DNA of 64,000 bases from the NCBI GenBank assembly GCA_944470555.2, contig OX104127.1, forward strand, positions 52,070,934 to 52,134,933, read 5' to 3'. The translations under genes were made by a program, and so were the position numbers. How positions within the stretch are numbered: the first letter of the stretch is position 1; each line of letters opens with the position of its first letter. The notes under the pieces are model-generated. The model did not search any database, had not been told where the DNA came from, and worked only from the letters and a program-made list of their open reading frames with translations. This document shows positions 11,856 through 22,954 of this stretch, one piece after another. The DNA is from Heterobilharzia americana. Its lineage: Eukaryota; Platyhelminthes; Trematoda; Strigeidida; Schistosomatidae.

Positions 11856-13240
11856 TAACTACACCTATAAACTGAGATCAGGTATCTTGTAAGGTCTAGC
11901 TTTTCTCGATCCTTTATTTTTCAGAAATAATAATCTATTTCGAAATTCGCAATACGCCTTAAAATAAACACTATTGAAGTATTAAATCTCCTTCTCTAAC
12001 AATAAGTGATTTAAATGTGGTTCATCTATGTCAACACAATACTGGTTAAATTTAAAGCATGCTGAACTACTTTTCAACTTCAAGTGTCTTTCTCCTTGAC
12101 CAAACTTACTTATTCGTTGGAAACATCTGATTCAACAGTCTTATCTGTACGTTTGGTTAGAGATTAAATAAGTTTCCATAAAACTCATCCCTCAGTTAAT
12201 TCAGACTGCAGTCATCAAGTGAACAGATAAAATTCAGGAATGAACACTGACACAGATACAACACTAGATACACATTCCAATCGAACTGCCTACAAGTCAG
12301 TATGAAACAACATCTAGTCAAAAGTCACACTTTTTCTTTAAGAAAATTATCGCCTGAATTGATAATGCAATACCACATGAAACTAGCATTGATTCTTCCA
12401 AGGCAGTGATTGTTCTTCGATAACTTGCTAGGTGGGTAATTTAGTCGTCCGAGTAATTAGCTATCTAGTTAGCGCTATGAGTTACATCAGACTACTTTAT
12501 CCAGCAAAGCCTTTTAGCACCGCAGGACCTCAACAAGCCATTCTAGCTTGATGAAACTATAACTTTAAACTTTCTGGCTAAGTATATCAAAAATTCATTG
12601 CCATTTAGGATTTTGCATTGAAATTCAATTGTAAATATGTTGCTAAAAGAAGTGAACGACGTACTTTTTAACTGGAGATAACAATTAAACAAAAATAAAC
12701 AACTTAATGTCCACGTTTAGAGCATAAAGATACCTAACTTGACTAGTCAGTTCTATCATGTAGATGTTCATTACTATTTCGTTAGAGAAATCGATATTAT
12801 CTTCTCTGCCAGATAGAAGAATATTCACCTCTCCCTTATTCTGATCAGCAGCAGGTAAATAATATGCCGCTAATAATTTTTGTAGTCAGCTGAAGGAACG
12901 TGAAAGGCTTACGAGTTAACTATTACGAAAAAGAAGTCCTATACATTCGGTGCAATACAGTAAGGGGTCATCATGTGTGAAAAATCACCCTTGCATACTA
13001 AAGCACTTTGTGCTAGGTTTGAGATATAACAGTGTACTATTTAGCCGAATACTGATTCTTTAAAACGAATTGTCTGAGCAGACACTGTTATAATCTGTAT
13101 TGAATTCGTAAACTGTGTTGCACCGCTGTTTATGTAAATAAATGATCTATGAATGCTAATCAACATAAAGTCGAAGTTCGAGATAGACTACCAACTAGAA
13201 TCAATTACTTTGTAAGAAACATAAAACTTTTGATGTTATA
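11856..13240. other. Unassigned sequence
   Basis: No coding or repeat family recognised on either strand. Confidence 0.4.
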
Positions 13241-13244
13241 GCCT

Positions 13245-13495
13245 GTAAATCTTCGTCATTGACTGGATCGAATTGTTTGGTCACTATTGGTACACTCACT
13301 TCTGTGCGGATGTCTCGAGACTGTCGGTATCAGTGGGTGATAATGACTGACATTGGAATCCAGGATACACTTTTCATCCTATTCGGAACTTGTCGGCTGG
13401 ATATATTTGCCTCCTACTGGTGGCAGGTACATCCAGCTGACAAGTCCCGAATAGAACGAAACGTACGTCTTGTATTGCACCGCTAGACACTATCC
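13245..13495. mobile_element. Two family A hammerhead ends in inverted orientation
   Basis: A plus-strand family A hammerhead relic lies at about 13425-13490: CATCCAG stem I, CTGACAA, GAACGAAACGTACGTC. Immediately upstream, at about 13350-13425, a minus-strand relic reads CCGACAA, GGATGAAAAGTG, ATCCTGGATTCC. Both carry the same G-to-A change at core position 8. That position supplies the general acid in hammerhead cleavage, so both should be inactive. Confidence 0.65.
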
Positions 13496-15960
13496 ATTAT
13501 TAATATCAAATAAAACTGAAATCTCTGGTAGACTCAACCTACAAACTTTTAGATTATTTCTCGTATACTATGTCAGCGGAACTAAACGACTCAGTGACTA
13601 GTGAACGGTTTCTATTTTATACTTCAATAATGATCACTTACATAAATTTCTCACTTATATTTAAGATATAAATGTGTTTACTTTCCATCATTCTGTCTTC
13701 TCCACGTAGTTCACCTTGACAAAGGTCAAGGTCGTCTGAATGTTTTATCTGTAATACAGGTGTCATTGTCCAATGTGATTAATCTCATATTCAACCTGAC
13801 ATCTAACTTAGTTCGAAAAAAAGAAAACCAAAGGAGTGATCATTAGTTATGTAAACTAATTTAATCCAGTAGCCAAAATTACTTTTTAAGTCTTACCTAG
13901 TAGTTATGTTAGTTATCAACACTTTGTCGTGATAGCATTCATTCTCTCTAATCATGCAGTCAATAGATATTACTAACAGAAGATGAAAATTATTATTATT
14001 ATTATTATTATTATATCTTTCAGCAGGTAAATTTGCAGTTTTTTTTTCTGTCTAAAGTTTATTTTCGATTAATAGGAAGAAGTGAAGTATTTTATAAAAA
14101 GAAACACTATCGGAAGAATAATTTTCTACTCAAAAGACATCAAACAGAACAACAAACAACAGTAAACGAAAAGAATTAGGAGACGAAAAGTCACAAACAT
14201 TTCATAGTCAAACAACACTCTTGAAATTAATCTTGTCACTAAATTAGTTGTGTTCCTTTTTTTGTCAAATGAAAAGTTATGTCTTTGTATACTGGGGAAA
14301 ACAAGGCATACTTAATAAACAGTTTTTCCACTCTGTTGTACACTTAAATATACACATTAATTCTTTTTTTTTCCCTCATGTTTGTTATGAAGGCTGAAAA
14401 AGTAGAAAGTACGTTTTAATCGCTAGCCTGAGCACACACACACATACATATACACACTGTTGAACAAATATACACAGATAAACAAACAAAAGCGCACATT
14501 TAATTTGCATAAATCTGTTTCTTATTTAACTCATACAAAATGTCTAAACACGCTAACACAGTGATAACTACTAATATGGCTTTCCTGTCAATTTACTTTT
14601 CAAACTTAATCGATAGACAATTTCAAGTTATTTCTACTTGGGATTTAGAGATAAGAGAAGAAGGGAATTTAATTCATAATGAAATTTTGTTATTCATCAG
14701 TAAGAGAAAAATGTATACCAAATCATTTTTATTCTAAACGCTTAGTTAGTTATACATACAATTCTTGTTTGGAAATGATCGTAATATATTCAGAAAATAT
14801 GTTTATAAGAAAATGTGTGCATTATCTTAGTAAATGGTTCATGAATGTACCTTTATAATATTGGATTTATTAGCTTGTTCTATAACAAATTATCGGTATA
14901 ACTAGCTTCGGTTGGTCACTGTGATGTGATGAGAAATGATACTCGACAAGGGGTTTGTCTTAACAAATAAGTTACAAATTAGAAACCGTCTTTATACACC
15001 TATACACTTCGATATATGAAAATAGATACTGATCACTGGATTACCGTCCCCATACTACTGAAGTACACTGAAGATAAAATTGAGAAGGCAAGATCAATTA
15101 CTTTAAGAAAATTGCCAAGTTTAATGTCGAAAAATTGTTGTGGAAGACATCTTTGACCATTGTTAAGGATGAATATTTAGGTCATATTTTACATAGAAAG
15201 CGTTGACCAATCAGGGGTCTGTCTGATTTATGGTAAACTGTTAGTCAGAAAGATTAAATTAGTTGCGGTATACTTGAACCTTGAGGTTAAAGGTCATAAG
15301 CATGTTTTCGAAACTAAACCGAATTACATAGAATTAACGCTGCTACAGATTTCTGAGATACTCTAATGATATGATTCTTCAATTTGTAAACAAATGAGAA
15401 CAATTCATTTGTACAGTTACATTAATACTACTATCCTAATTATACTTATCTATCATTCAGTGAAGGTAAATTAAACTTGTGTAATGATGCGTAGATTAAT
15501 TATGGGATTTACTTGCTTAGAATGTACTTGTAATATTCATTCAAAGAAAGGCGGTACCTTAAGATTAATGACAAATCTTTAGGTTCAAGAGTTTGAAAGC
15601 CAAGTCATTCTGAATCCATAGTTTTTGAGCGTTCTGCTCACTGTAACATATATCCACAAATATACAGCTTAATAAACGACTTCGGTGAAAAGAAAATTTT
15701 TTTCTTCACGGCAGCCACGTCTTGCCTTTTCCTATGATCAAATGTGTATATCCCTCTGAGTTTTAAAGAATGAAACCTCAGGTTGAACGCTGTAAAAAGT
15801 GGCGATTCTAAACTGGAGTGCCTATTTGTGTGCTTAAATGACAAAATTCTGTAGCCTCTGGTATTTCTCTTCTAACTAATTTATTCAGTATCAATAAAAG
15901 CTTATCAAACCACTGATATCAGTCCATGAAGAATAGAACCTGAAAGGTGAAATCCCCATT
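13496..15960. other. Unassigned 2.5-kb AT-rich stretch
   Basis: It holds a TTA microsatellite at 13989-14014 and a short CA-rich patch near 14430-14460. No retroelement coding or tRNA-headed repeat recognised. Open frames at 14540-14737 and 15638-15844 have no motifs. Confidence 0.4.
13989..14014. repeat. (TTA)n microsatellite
   Basis: About eight uninterrupted TTA units. Confidence 0.95.
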
Positions 15961-15961
15961 C

Positions 15962-16362
15962 ACCTCCAAATACATTACTGTATAGTACCCATTACTGACA
16001 TGCTTTCAGATGGATATCTCGAAGTTCCAATAAGAATGCGTGACCTATGGGGTCAACAGGTCGGAAGGGAAGCTGATACCAACTGAAAACGTTGGATAAT
16101 CATCATTCTGTATCGTGAATCGGCAGAAGTAGAAATCTGTGGACCATTGAAATCCGACCTAATGGCTGAGTAGTTAACGGGTTCGCCGTGCAACCTAAAG
16201 GTCTTCAGTCCGATCCGTAGCCGGGTTGCGGGTACATAATGCTGAGGAGCCCCGCACTACAACAAAACAACTATCCAGTGCTCCAAAGATTTCAGTGGTT
16301 CTCCGACTGATGTCAGTCCATGATAAATATTACCTCAAAATTAATTAGAAGTCAAATATGAA
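15962..16362 (+). mobile_element. Family C long form, near full length, dead hammerhead
   Basis: The 5' module (GGATATCTCGAAGTTCCAAT, CCTATGGGGTCAACAGGTC) is followed by a tRNA-like head (GGCTGAGTAGTTAACGGG, then CAGTCCGATCC). The hammerhead at about 16230-16285 keeps CTGAGGA at about 16240 but has AAAA in place of GAAA and a broken stem II. The tail ends GTCCATGATAAATATTACC. Position 12 (the G of GAAA) is the general base, so the ribozyme is dead. Confidence 0.75.
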
Positions 16363-16792
16363 CTAAGAATATTCTTTTAACTAACTTCTTGTCAGATTCT
16401 ACAGTTATAAAATCATATTCATTAACATAGTAATGGTCGAATTCTCAGTGAGTCCATTTAAGAATGGATATGAAATTATAATTACAATGAGACTGCTTGT
16501 GTTCATGGATGATTTTACAACTCATATATGTATATCAATTGCGGTGATAAGTTGAGTGTAAGGTGTATTAACTGACTGATGATCAGACATAGCAACTGAA
16601 TACAGCACAGGGAAAAGAAATAAAATTCAAGGTTGCATTGTGTTGAGTGAGTGATTAGTCTAAGGATGACATGAATTTACCATAAGAGAATAAATGGAGT
16701 GGATATGTTATCATAAGACGGTTAAAATGTAAAAACAATTAAGATATTTAGAGAAATAATAATGTGGAAAGTTTTAACAGTAATTTTAAAGT
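16363..16792. other. Unassigned sequence
   Basis: Nothing recognised. Confidence 0.4.
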
Positions 16793-16794
16793 AA

Positions 16795-16990
16795 TTTATT
16801 TGGTTATGGCTAGCAGAGGAATCCAAGACGCACGTTTCGTCCTATTTGTGACTCGTCAGTTGCATCCCAATGAGAAGGGATTTTATTCCCACTGACTCTA
16901 GAACCTCGTACCCATAACTTCAAACGCAAAAGCTTCATCCTTTAGGCCACTGAGACATGATAGCCACCTTTCGTACAACTGAGAATTGAA
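16795..16990 (-). mobile_element. Family A repeat carrying a core-intact hammerhead
   Basis: Read on the minus strand, a head (GCCTAAAGGATG, GTTTGAAGTTATGGGTACGAGG, CCACTCACTGGG-type spacer) leads into the ribozyme at 16818-16868, then TCTGCTAGCCATAACCA. The order matches the plus-strand family A copies at 57.1 and 61.7 kb. The flanking 3' sequence is AT-rich. Confidence 0.7.
16818..16868 (-). ncRNA. Type I hammerhead ribozyme, family A, all core bases present
   Basis: On the minus strand the core is CTGACGA (16853-16859) and GAAA (16835-16838), with cleavage triplet GTC (16827-16829). Stem III is ACG/CGT with a 2-nt loop. Stem II is only three sure pairs (GTC/GAC). Stem I pairs GGGATGCAA with TTGGATTCC at eight of nine positions, including one G-U. 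The hammerhead cleaves its own RNA after the C of GUC. The design matches the known Sm-alpha satellite hammerhead. Activity is inferred, and the short stem II is its weak point. Confidence 0.7.
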
Positions 16991-17089
16991 AGTACATCAA
17001 CAAATAGTCATTTTTAAGGTTTACTATAATACAGCGATAGAAAAATCTGATTATAAAAACAAGCAACAATACTAATTTTGATTTTAAGA

Positions 17090-18650
17090 AGAGAGGGGGA
17101 GCGAAGGACGAAGAGAAGATTTAAAAAGAAACAGAGAGGTTGAGGGAATGCTGCTTAGTCAATAAAAGGCCAGGGGATGAGAAAGGTTCTAAAGTGTTCT
17201 TTTTGAATACAAAGTTTAGGTTTAGTTGGTCTAATATCTACAGTTTCCGTTATATGGAAAATGCGTAAGCGAATGACAAACGGCAGAGTCTTTGAAATGC
17301 GATATAACATATTGAAAGCTGTCCTGGTATCTGTTTGATGTCCTGTATCTATTCGATGGCTAGTACAGAACTTCTAATGGATTTTATCTAACTGTTGGCA
17401 AACCAAGTCGGCAGATGTTGTCGTATCCTGAGACATACGTGTCTAATTTTTATTATTTTTATCATTATTAGTCCCTTGGGTTCCTAGTGGAACACAAGGC
17501 TTCAGTAGCACGTCTCCACTCCACTCTGTTCTCTGCAATCTTTTCAACCTGGCTTCACGACAGCCCAGAAGCTCTCATTTCTTCCTTACACGATCTCCTC
17601 CATGTCACCCTCAGCTGGGACGCCCAACTCGTCATTTTCCATCTGGGTCCCACTCGAGTGCGTGGCGCGTGATGTCCCCGAATGGTTCCCTAAACACCTT
17701 GTTCCACAGAAACTGTTGAATTGGTAAGTGCATGATGACAAGCTCAAATTAGGTAGGATGTTAGTAAGTCTCTGGTTGAGCAACAGTTGGCTACTAAATT
17801 ATAAGGACATACATCCTAAATAAAACGTTCAGTTTACTGATCTGGATAAACACTGCGACAAGATTTCTCTTAGGATATCACCTTTGAATTCCAAAAACAG
17901 AAACAGAGGTTTCTTTTACACTCTTATCAATTTATATTTGTGTCTATCATGGGTGATACTTGCTTATATAAATTTTTTACGATGTCCCAAAGGACTAGTA
18001 ATTCCTTTAAAACCCAGTCCTCAGAAAAGTTCCATCTTATTCATAACTTTAAATATCCAATAACACTTCGTTTGTACTTTATTGGTACAAAGCTGAGGAA
18101 GTGTGTTTACTGTGCTTTGGTCACCTTCGTTTCAAGGAACCATCTTTTCTTCTTGTTGGTAGGACATCAAGAAAATGGAGACAATTTTTATTTTCATATT
18201 CGCATGTAAAATGAACTGCTGGATGGAAGCTATCGAAGTGGTTGAGGATCTGGCCACGTATTTAATACAGACTAAAAACGTATTATCCATATACCGACAA
18301 TAAAAAATCTACGTTGGTAATGTTATTTTTCAGTGGTGCGTTTCCTAATTTGGCTAGAAATATATCAGCAAATATAAGGCCTAGTGAGGATCCCATTGCA
18401 ACGCCATCGATTTATCCATATATTTTACTGTCAAACAAGAATTGAACATTTATTGTGAACTTGGCTAGCAAATGCCTGAATTTCTCGACAAGGATGCCTG
18501 TATTTAGTTTCCTTTCTACCAACTGTTCGCAGATATAGTTCACAGCTTCAATAAGAAGGACATTAGTGAATAAAGATGTTATAATCAAGAAAAGACATAT
18601 ATTTATTTGTAACATTTGTGTTACTTATACTGTTAACAAACTAGAAGATG
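17090..18650 (-). mobile_element. Penelope-like element, RT through GIY-YIG, split by an RTE insertion
   Basis: Minus-strand landmarks in PLE order. RT: SLFTNVLLIEAVNYICEQLV, then FDSKIYG and DGVAMGSSLGLIFADIFLA. Next come HPAVHFTCEYENK and HFLDVLPTRRKDGSLKR, then FVPIKYKRSVIGYL. The GIY-YIG entry is SSCTYQFNSFCGTRCLG (about 17690-17745). After the inserted RTE fragment the endonuclease resumes as RHVCLRIRQHLPTWFANS (about 17385-17440), with an eroded C-terminus further down. Numerous stops and frameshifts make it a pseudogene. It is the most complete PLE in the window by domain content. The plus-strand 89-codon frame at 17940-18209 is its antisense. Confidence 0.8.
17445..17685 (-). mobile_element. 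RTE 3' fragment nested inside a PLE
   Basis: It is collinear with the RTE 3' end at 8316-8560. The minus strand encodes the EWNP..., VGRPS... and LLKPCVL region and ends in an (AATAATGATAA)-type tail at 17445-17475. It interrupts the GIY-YIG domain of the surrounding PLE between the conserved CGTRCLG and RHVCLRIRQH segments, so it inserted after the PLE. Confidence 0.8.
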
Positions 18651-18655
18651 TCCTT

Positions 18656-19190
18656 GACACCCTTATCTGACTAGTTCACCCCTTAAAGACTATAGCAGTT
18701 TTACTAGTTACTTTTTAGTCCCACGGTAACGCGATTGTGACACGTCTAGGATAGGGCGGAGCGGTAAACCATAGAAATGACGATGGAATAGCCTGCGCCG
18801 AAACAGCCTTTACCACATACAGACGCCTCTAGATCTGTTTCCTTACTATCAGTCATAATTGTTGGGGTATCAAGAAAGATAAAGCAGCGTATTCGGCTCT
18901 TTGATCAAGTTGCTTTCAATTTTACAAGAGAAACGGGGAATTCGGAAAAATCACTAGAGAAATCTAGTTATTAAATCTATGATGACAAGATAATGAACAC
19001 AAGGATATTTCATGTTCACTACCTTTGGTGAATGTTACAGTTGCCGTTGATGATATGTTTTTAAGTTCATAAGAAATAATGAAGCATTTCAACTTTCTCT
19101 GCTTTCGTCAGCTGTCAGTAGACTGCTGCTTAGTCTGTTATGTATATCACTTTAGTGCATTTAGCAAGATCAAAGTCAGTATTTTGGCAT
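18656..19190. other. Unassigned; short GC-richer patch at 18715-18840
   Basis: The patch (GTAACGCGATTGTGACACG..., GGGCGGAGCGG) is compositionally distinct from its flanks. It does not match any tRNA-headed family here or fold obviously into a tRNA. Confidence 0.3.
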
Positions 19191-19194
19191 TTCA

Positions 19195-19400
19195 GGTTAG
19201 TATTCATCATGGATTAACATCAGCTGGAGAAACATTGGAAACCCTGAAGCGCTGGACAGCTGTTTCGTCCTGGTATGGGACTCCTCAGCAGTGCGCATCT
19301 ATGTCTCTACCCTTCCGGTGATCGAACCCCGGGACCTTCAGGTTCCGTGGCCAGAACGTTAGCTTTGAGTTACTGAGTCGGAATCCAGTGCTCCACATTT
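19195..19400 (-). mobile_element. Family C repeat with intact hammerhead (minus arm of a head-to-head pair)
   Basis: Minus-strand order: tRNA-like head (TGGCCACGGAACCTGAAGG, CCCGGGGTTCGATCACC), hammerhead at 19249-19294, then a tail ending CATGATGAATACTAACC. It abuts a plus-strand family C copy at 19400, so the two tRNA-like heads face each other. Confidence 0.8.
19249..19294 (-). ncRNA. Type I hammerhead ribozyme, family C, fully conserved core
   Basis: On the minus strand the core is CTGAGGA (19282-19288) and GAAA (19263-19266), with cleavage triplet GTC (19255-19257). Stem II is GTCC/GGAC with a 6-nt loop. Stem III is ACA/TGT around GC (the whole ACAGCTGT is self-complementary). Stem I is GCACTG/CAGCGC with one A-C mismatch. 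All residues known to be needed for hammerhead catalysis are present. It is the best-conserved ribozyme core in the window. Confidence 0.8.
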
Positions 19401-19580
19401 CCTGCTCGTGACATTCTATAAAGATCTTGGGTTCAATCCCTGGCGGGGTCGTGGGTGCGCATTGATGAGGAGTCCCATACTAGGACGAAACAGCTAACCA
19501 CTGCTTGCAGGTTTCTAATGTTTCTCCCACTGATATCAGTCCATGATGGACACCAATCTGAAATCAACAAATAGATTACT
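19400..19580 (+). mobile_element. Family C repeat (plus arm of the head-to-head pair)
   Basis: A head GGGTTCAATCCCTGGCGGGG leads to a hammerhead at about 19457-19505 with perfect stem II (GTCC/GGAC) and GAAA (19487-19490). The first base of the CUGANGA box is A (ATGAGGA) and the GTCCAG cleavage segment reads AACCAC. The tail ends near CCATGATGGACACC. It is inactive by inspection. Confidence 0.75.
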
Positions 19581-20035
19581 CACAAACCTCAATATTAGCA
19601 TTTTACTTGACTGAAAGATTCGCAGTAGCTTTTAGTTAGGTCATAAAGATGAGTTTACTCTTTACTTTCTCAAAATGTACTCAAAAATCAGCTCAATACT
19701 AGTGTTCGATAAGAGAAAATAACACGATTTTCACATCTGGTAAATAAAATGAAAGAATATCTTTTTGGACCAATACCTAATGAAAATGATCTTGAATTCT
19801 TTCAGATCGTAATGAAGCCTAATTCAATCCACTTCGTTGTTCTTCATGTGAAGACAAGAAAATTTGAAGTTTGTTTCATTAGTCTTTGCTGAGCACTTTT
19901 TAAGGTCTATCGATCCTTTATAAAAATGATAAACATCTTTCAACAGTGATAGGATTAATGAGAAATAAAAAATATCGAAAATTATCATCAAAGGATTATA
20001 CTTTGTGTGTAGGAGTTTTACTCTAATTTTCTGCC
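19581..20035. other. Unassigned sequence
   Basis: Nothing recognised. Confidence 0.4.
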
Positions 20036-20885
20036 CAGCTTCCAGTTGCAGGCCTGACCTCGTCTTTTATGAACGTCACTATTCCCATTAACCTGAGAAA
20101 ACGTTCCCGTCATCCAGAGGGAGGCATCCACATCCACAACAACTCATCCACATGAAAACAAACATTCCTGTGTTAACGCTTCCTCAAAAATAATCAATTT
20201 AATGTCAAAACCTTACCGACTGTTAGGCCTTAACGCACCTATATTCATCGGGTAATTGTATCACCTGACCGTACTCACCTCGCGATTGAAAGACGTGCAT
20301 AGGCTATGTCCCCCCTGAGTCTCCATAATCCTGTAGAAGGTATACAGCTCACCCTCCTAGAAGATTATCCCTCTCTCACCAATATTTTACTCAAGGAAGC
20401 CTCTCCTAGGCTACTACTTATGTCCAAGGCTAAAGTGAACGGCACTGGGTATTCTGGACCGAATTCTGCCCATCTCCAAAAGTCAACCACACCACCCATC
20501 TTGGGACTGTTGTGACTGCAGTGAGTTAGGTAGCTAAGTTCCTTCTCCGAGCACACTGAGTGGATTCCCAACGGTTGACTAGGTCCTCCGTGATTTGGAA
20601 ACCCGCACTACTGATCTGCATTTATGAATCTCGTTGACTACGTCTACCGCTAAGTCAACTTTGATGCAGTATTGGTTGATATCCGATGGGGTCATGAGGA
20701 GGTTCATTGTCTTTATGTAACTAAGTTCAGTCAGTAACCACCAATGTACACGCCATCTCCGGTTTTCCTGGTCAGTAGCGCAAAAACTGACATTACTTAA
20801 CCTTACTGTGTGCAGCTTCTTCATATGGACACCCTGGCACGTAATTATGGTGCAAGCGTTTGGCTACTATGAGAGGGTCATAGTT
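20036..20885. other. Unidentified block, higher GC than its surroundings
   Basis: The block reads differently from the AT-rich flanks, with many CCTC, GGAC and CACC words. It has overlapping open frames on both strands: plus 20306-20515 (69 codons), minus 20365-20571 (68), minus 20579-20824 (81). None shows a domain I know. It may be the 3' part of a transposable element or an old gene fragment. No tRNA-like head, hammerhead or RT motif is present. Confidence 0.3.
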
Positions 20886-21765
20886 TCAGACTGCTCTCAC
20901 TCACTTTGAATATGTATCAAGAGCTGTGCATCAGTTATTTTAGGTCATAGATAACGATACCTTTCTTGTCTTTATAAAAGGTTATTTATCTAATGTATTA
21001 ACTTTCTTGTTGTTTTGCAAATGTTAGTGGAACTGCCCCTACTCTAGAGTTCTCTTCAAACTTTTAGGTGTGTTCACAGTTGTTCATCCATGTTGCTCAT
21101 ATCTGTAAACGAGCGGAAATCTTTTACGAGTTGTTGATTTCTCGATTACACTTCTCTTTTCATAGGAAGAACCATTAATTGAGCAAGCAAGCAATGTAAA
21201 TAAAGAGTACTGCTGAACAGCCAGTGTTAACTTATCGTTCATCTGGCGACATGATCACGAGCATTGCCTTTTAATATCATCTCATAAAGAATTTCACTTT
21301 ATCTTATCTAATAACTTTACCAGCAGACGCAGTAACCATCCAGCCATGTTCTGAACAACTGATGAGGAACTGATTTCAGTAGAAACAGAAACAGTCACAA
21401 TTTTAACAGGCCTACACATTTAACAACATTTAATTACTAATATTTGTCACTTAACTAATGCTTCGTCCTAAGGTCGGTGCATTCGCTAGGGTGTCCTTTG
21501 AAATCATCCATAACTCAGACATAATTAAGAACTTAGCCTTTTGCTGATTGTATGGAATAATAGTAGTAATAGGGATAAAAATGATCCAGGCTACTCATCA
21601 TCTGTTAACTTTTAAGAAACAACGTTTGGCTTCGTAAACTGATGAATCATATTTTGACTTTTTCCTCCTAAAATTAATATAATTGATCCATATTATCACT
21701 TGAGTTTGTTTCCGAGACCATTTTTGTGCATACTTTGTTCTTCTGCTTAACTATTTATTCAAAGA
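20886..21765. other. Unassigned sequence
   Basis: Nothing recognised. Confidence 0.4.
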
Positions 21766-21767
21766 TT

Positions 21768-21965
21768 CGCATCGGTATACATTTGACTAGATATGGTACC
21801 TTACCAGAGAATCTAGTGGATAACGCTTTGATGTCTGAAGCTATCTGGCCTAGGTTCCAGTGTGGTAGGAACAACAACACCCAACTGCAAGGTAGGTGCA
21901 TCCAGGTGACCAGTCTTAAATAGGACGAAACGAACATCCTGGATTTCACTGCCAGCTATTATCTT
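21768..21965 (+). mobile_element. Family A repeat, degenerate hammerhead
   Basis: The hammerhead relic at about 21895-21950 keeps stem I (ATCCAG/CTGGAT), AGGACGAAAC and the distal CACTGCCAGC. The CUGANGA box reads GTGACCA, with changes at the first base and at the essential G8. Confidence 0.65.
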
Positions 21966-22950
21966 TCATTAATATTAAAACTGAAAATAGAGGCGATATC
22001 CGGGCACCCACACAAGATCCCATATGCTAATGAAAACTGATCAATTCTACCCAGCAGACGATGAAATAATACAAGAAACATCACATAGTGTTAGAAATTT
22101 TACTTATATAACTGCTTATTGAATATTGATGCTGCTGTATAGTTGGGTTTATTCTGACAGGTGAATTGCTTAAACCGCTTGTATTCCAGATGTCTACTTG
22201 AGGAGACAGAACATTCACACCTAGGATCAGAGAAGCTGTTTATAAAACATCCAGTCCATGATTAGAAATCTAGTCATGGTTTCTAATGAAAACTAAAAAT
22301 TTTTGGAATGATTATCGGATGAAGTAGCTGATGACGAATGAAATTATGGTAAGTTTCACTGTTATGTGATATTCTGTTTGTAAACTTATATTTGCCTTAA
22401 TATATGTTGTTGTAAACTTATAATTTCATAATGCGTTAGCAAAACTAGTGCTTTGTTCCAAGAACATGTTATCATCATTCACTATTACAACGAAAAGATC
22501 TTTGTCAATGTAAAATTTCGATAATGTGAGGTTTTCGAACCAACGTTACGTCATATAGTCCTTCATTTTGCAGTGCCGACCCTTTCATTACAACAATCAG
22601 GTTTATCTCTCCCACTACTTTGATCTTTCCAAGTTTGCTACTAATAAGCTGTATTCAAAATAAACTGAAACTGAAGTGATCGGGAATACTCGTAATCCAG
22701 TGAATGATCTCAGCTGTGTTGCTTTCTCTAAGTTGGCTGATTTAATGGTAAAGCTTTCATTTACAAACAACGATTGGCTAAGAATCACTAGTGTACTGTA
22801 ACTTCCTAAACACAAACCAATCACTGTAGGAGAACAAAGCATACTTGCAAACAATACAACTAGTAGGATCACTCGTAATGATAAGCATATTTCATAACTA
22901 CACTGACTGATCACTGGAGGATAACCGACTTCATGCTGACTAGTCCTAAG
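21966..22950. other. Mostly unassigned; family G segment near 22715-22840
   Basis: 22715-22840 (TTGCTTTCTCTAAGTTGGCTGATTTAAT, AAAGCTTTCA) resembles 850-965. A 99-codon minus-strand frame at 22615-22914 overlaps it. It begins with a hydrophobic stretch (VILLVVLFASMLC) but lies in the repeat-like segment, so I do not call it a gene. Confidence 0.35.
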
Positions 22951-22954
22951 TGCT

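Noticed and set aside
17487..17672. 61-codon plus-strand frame and its near-match at 8336-8596 (86 codons) as a conserved gene family
   Set aside because: Both are antisense of the RTE 3' coding end; similarity comes from the element.
22615..22914. 99-codon minus-strand frame with a hydrophobic start as a membrane protein gene
   Set aside because: It overlaps a segment repeated near 850-965, has no recognisable domain, and its length is within chance for AT-rich sequence.
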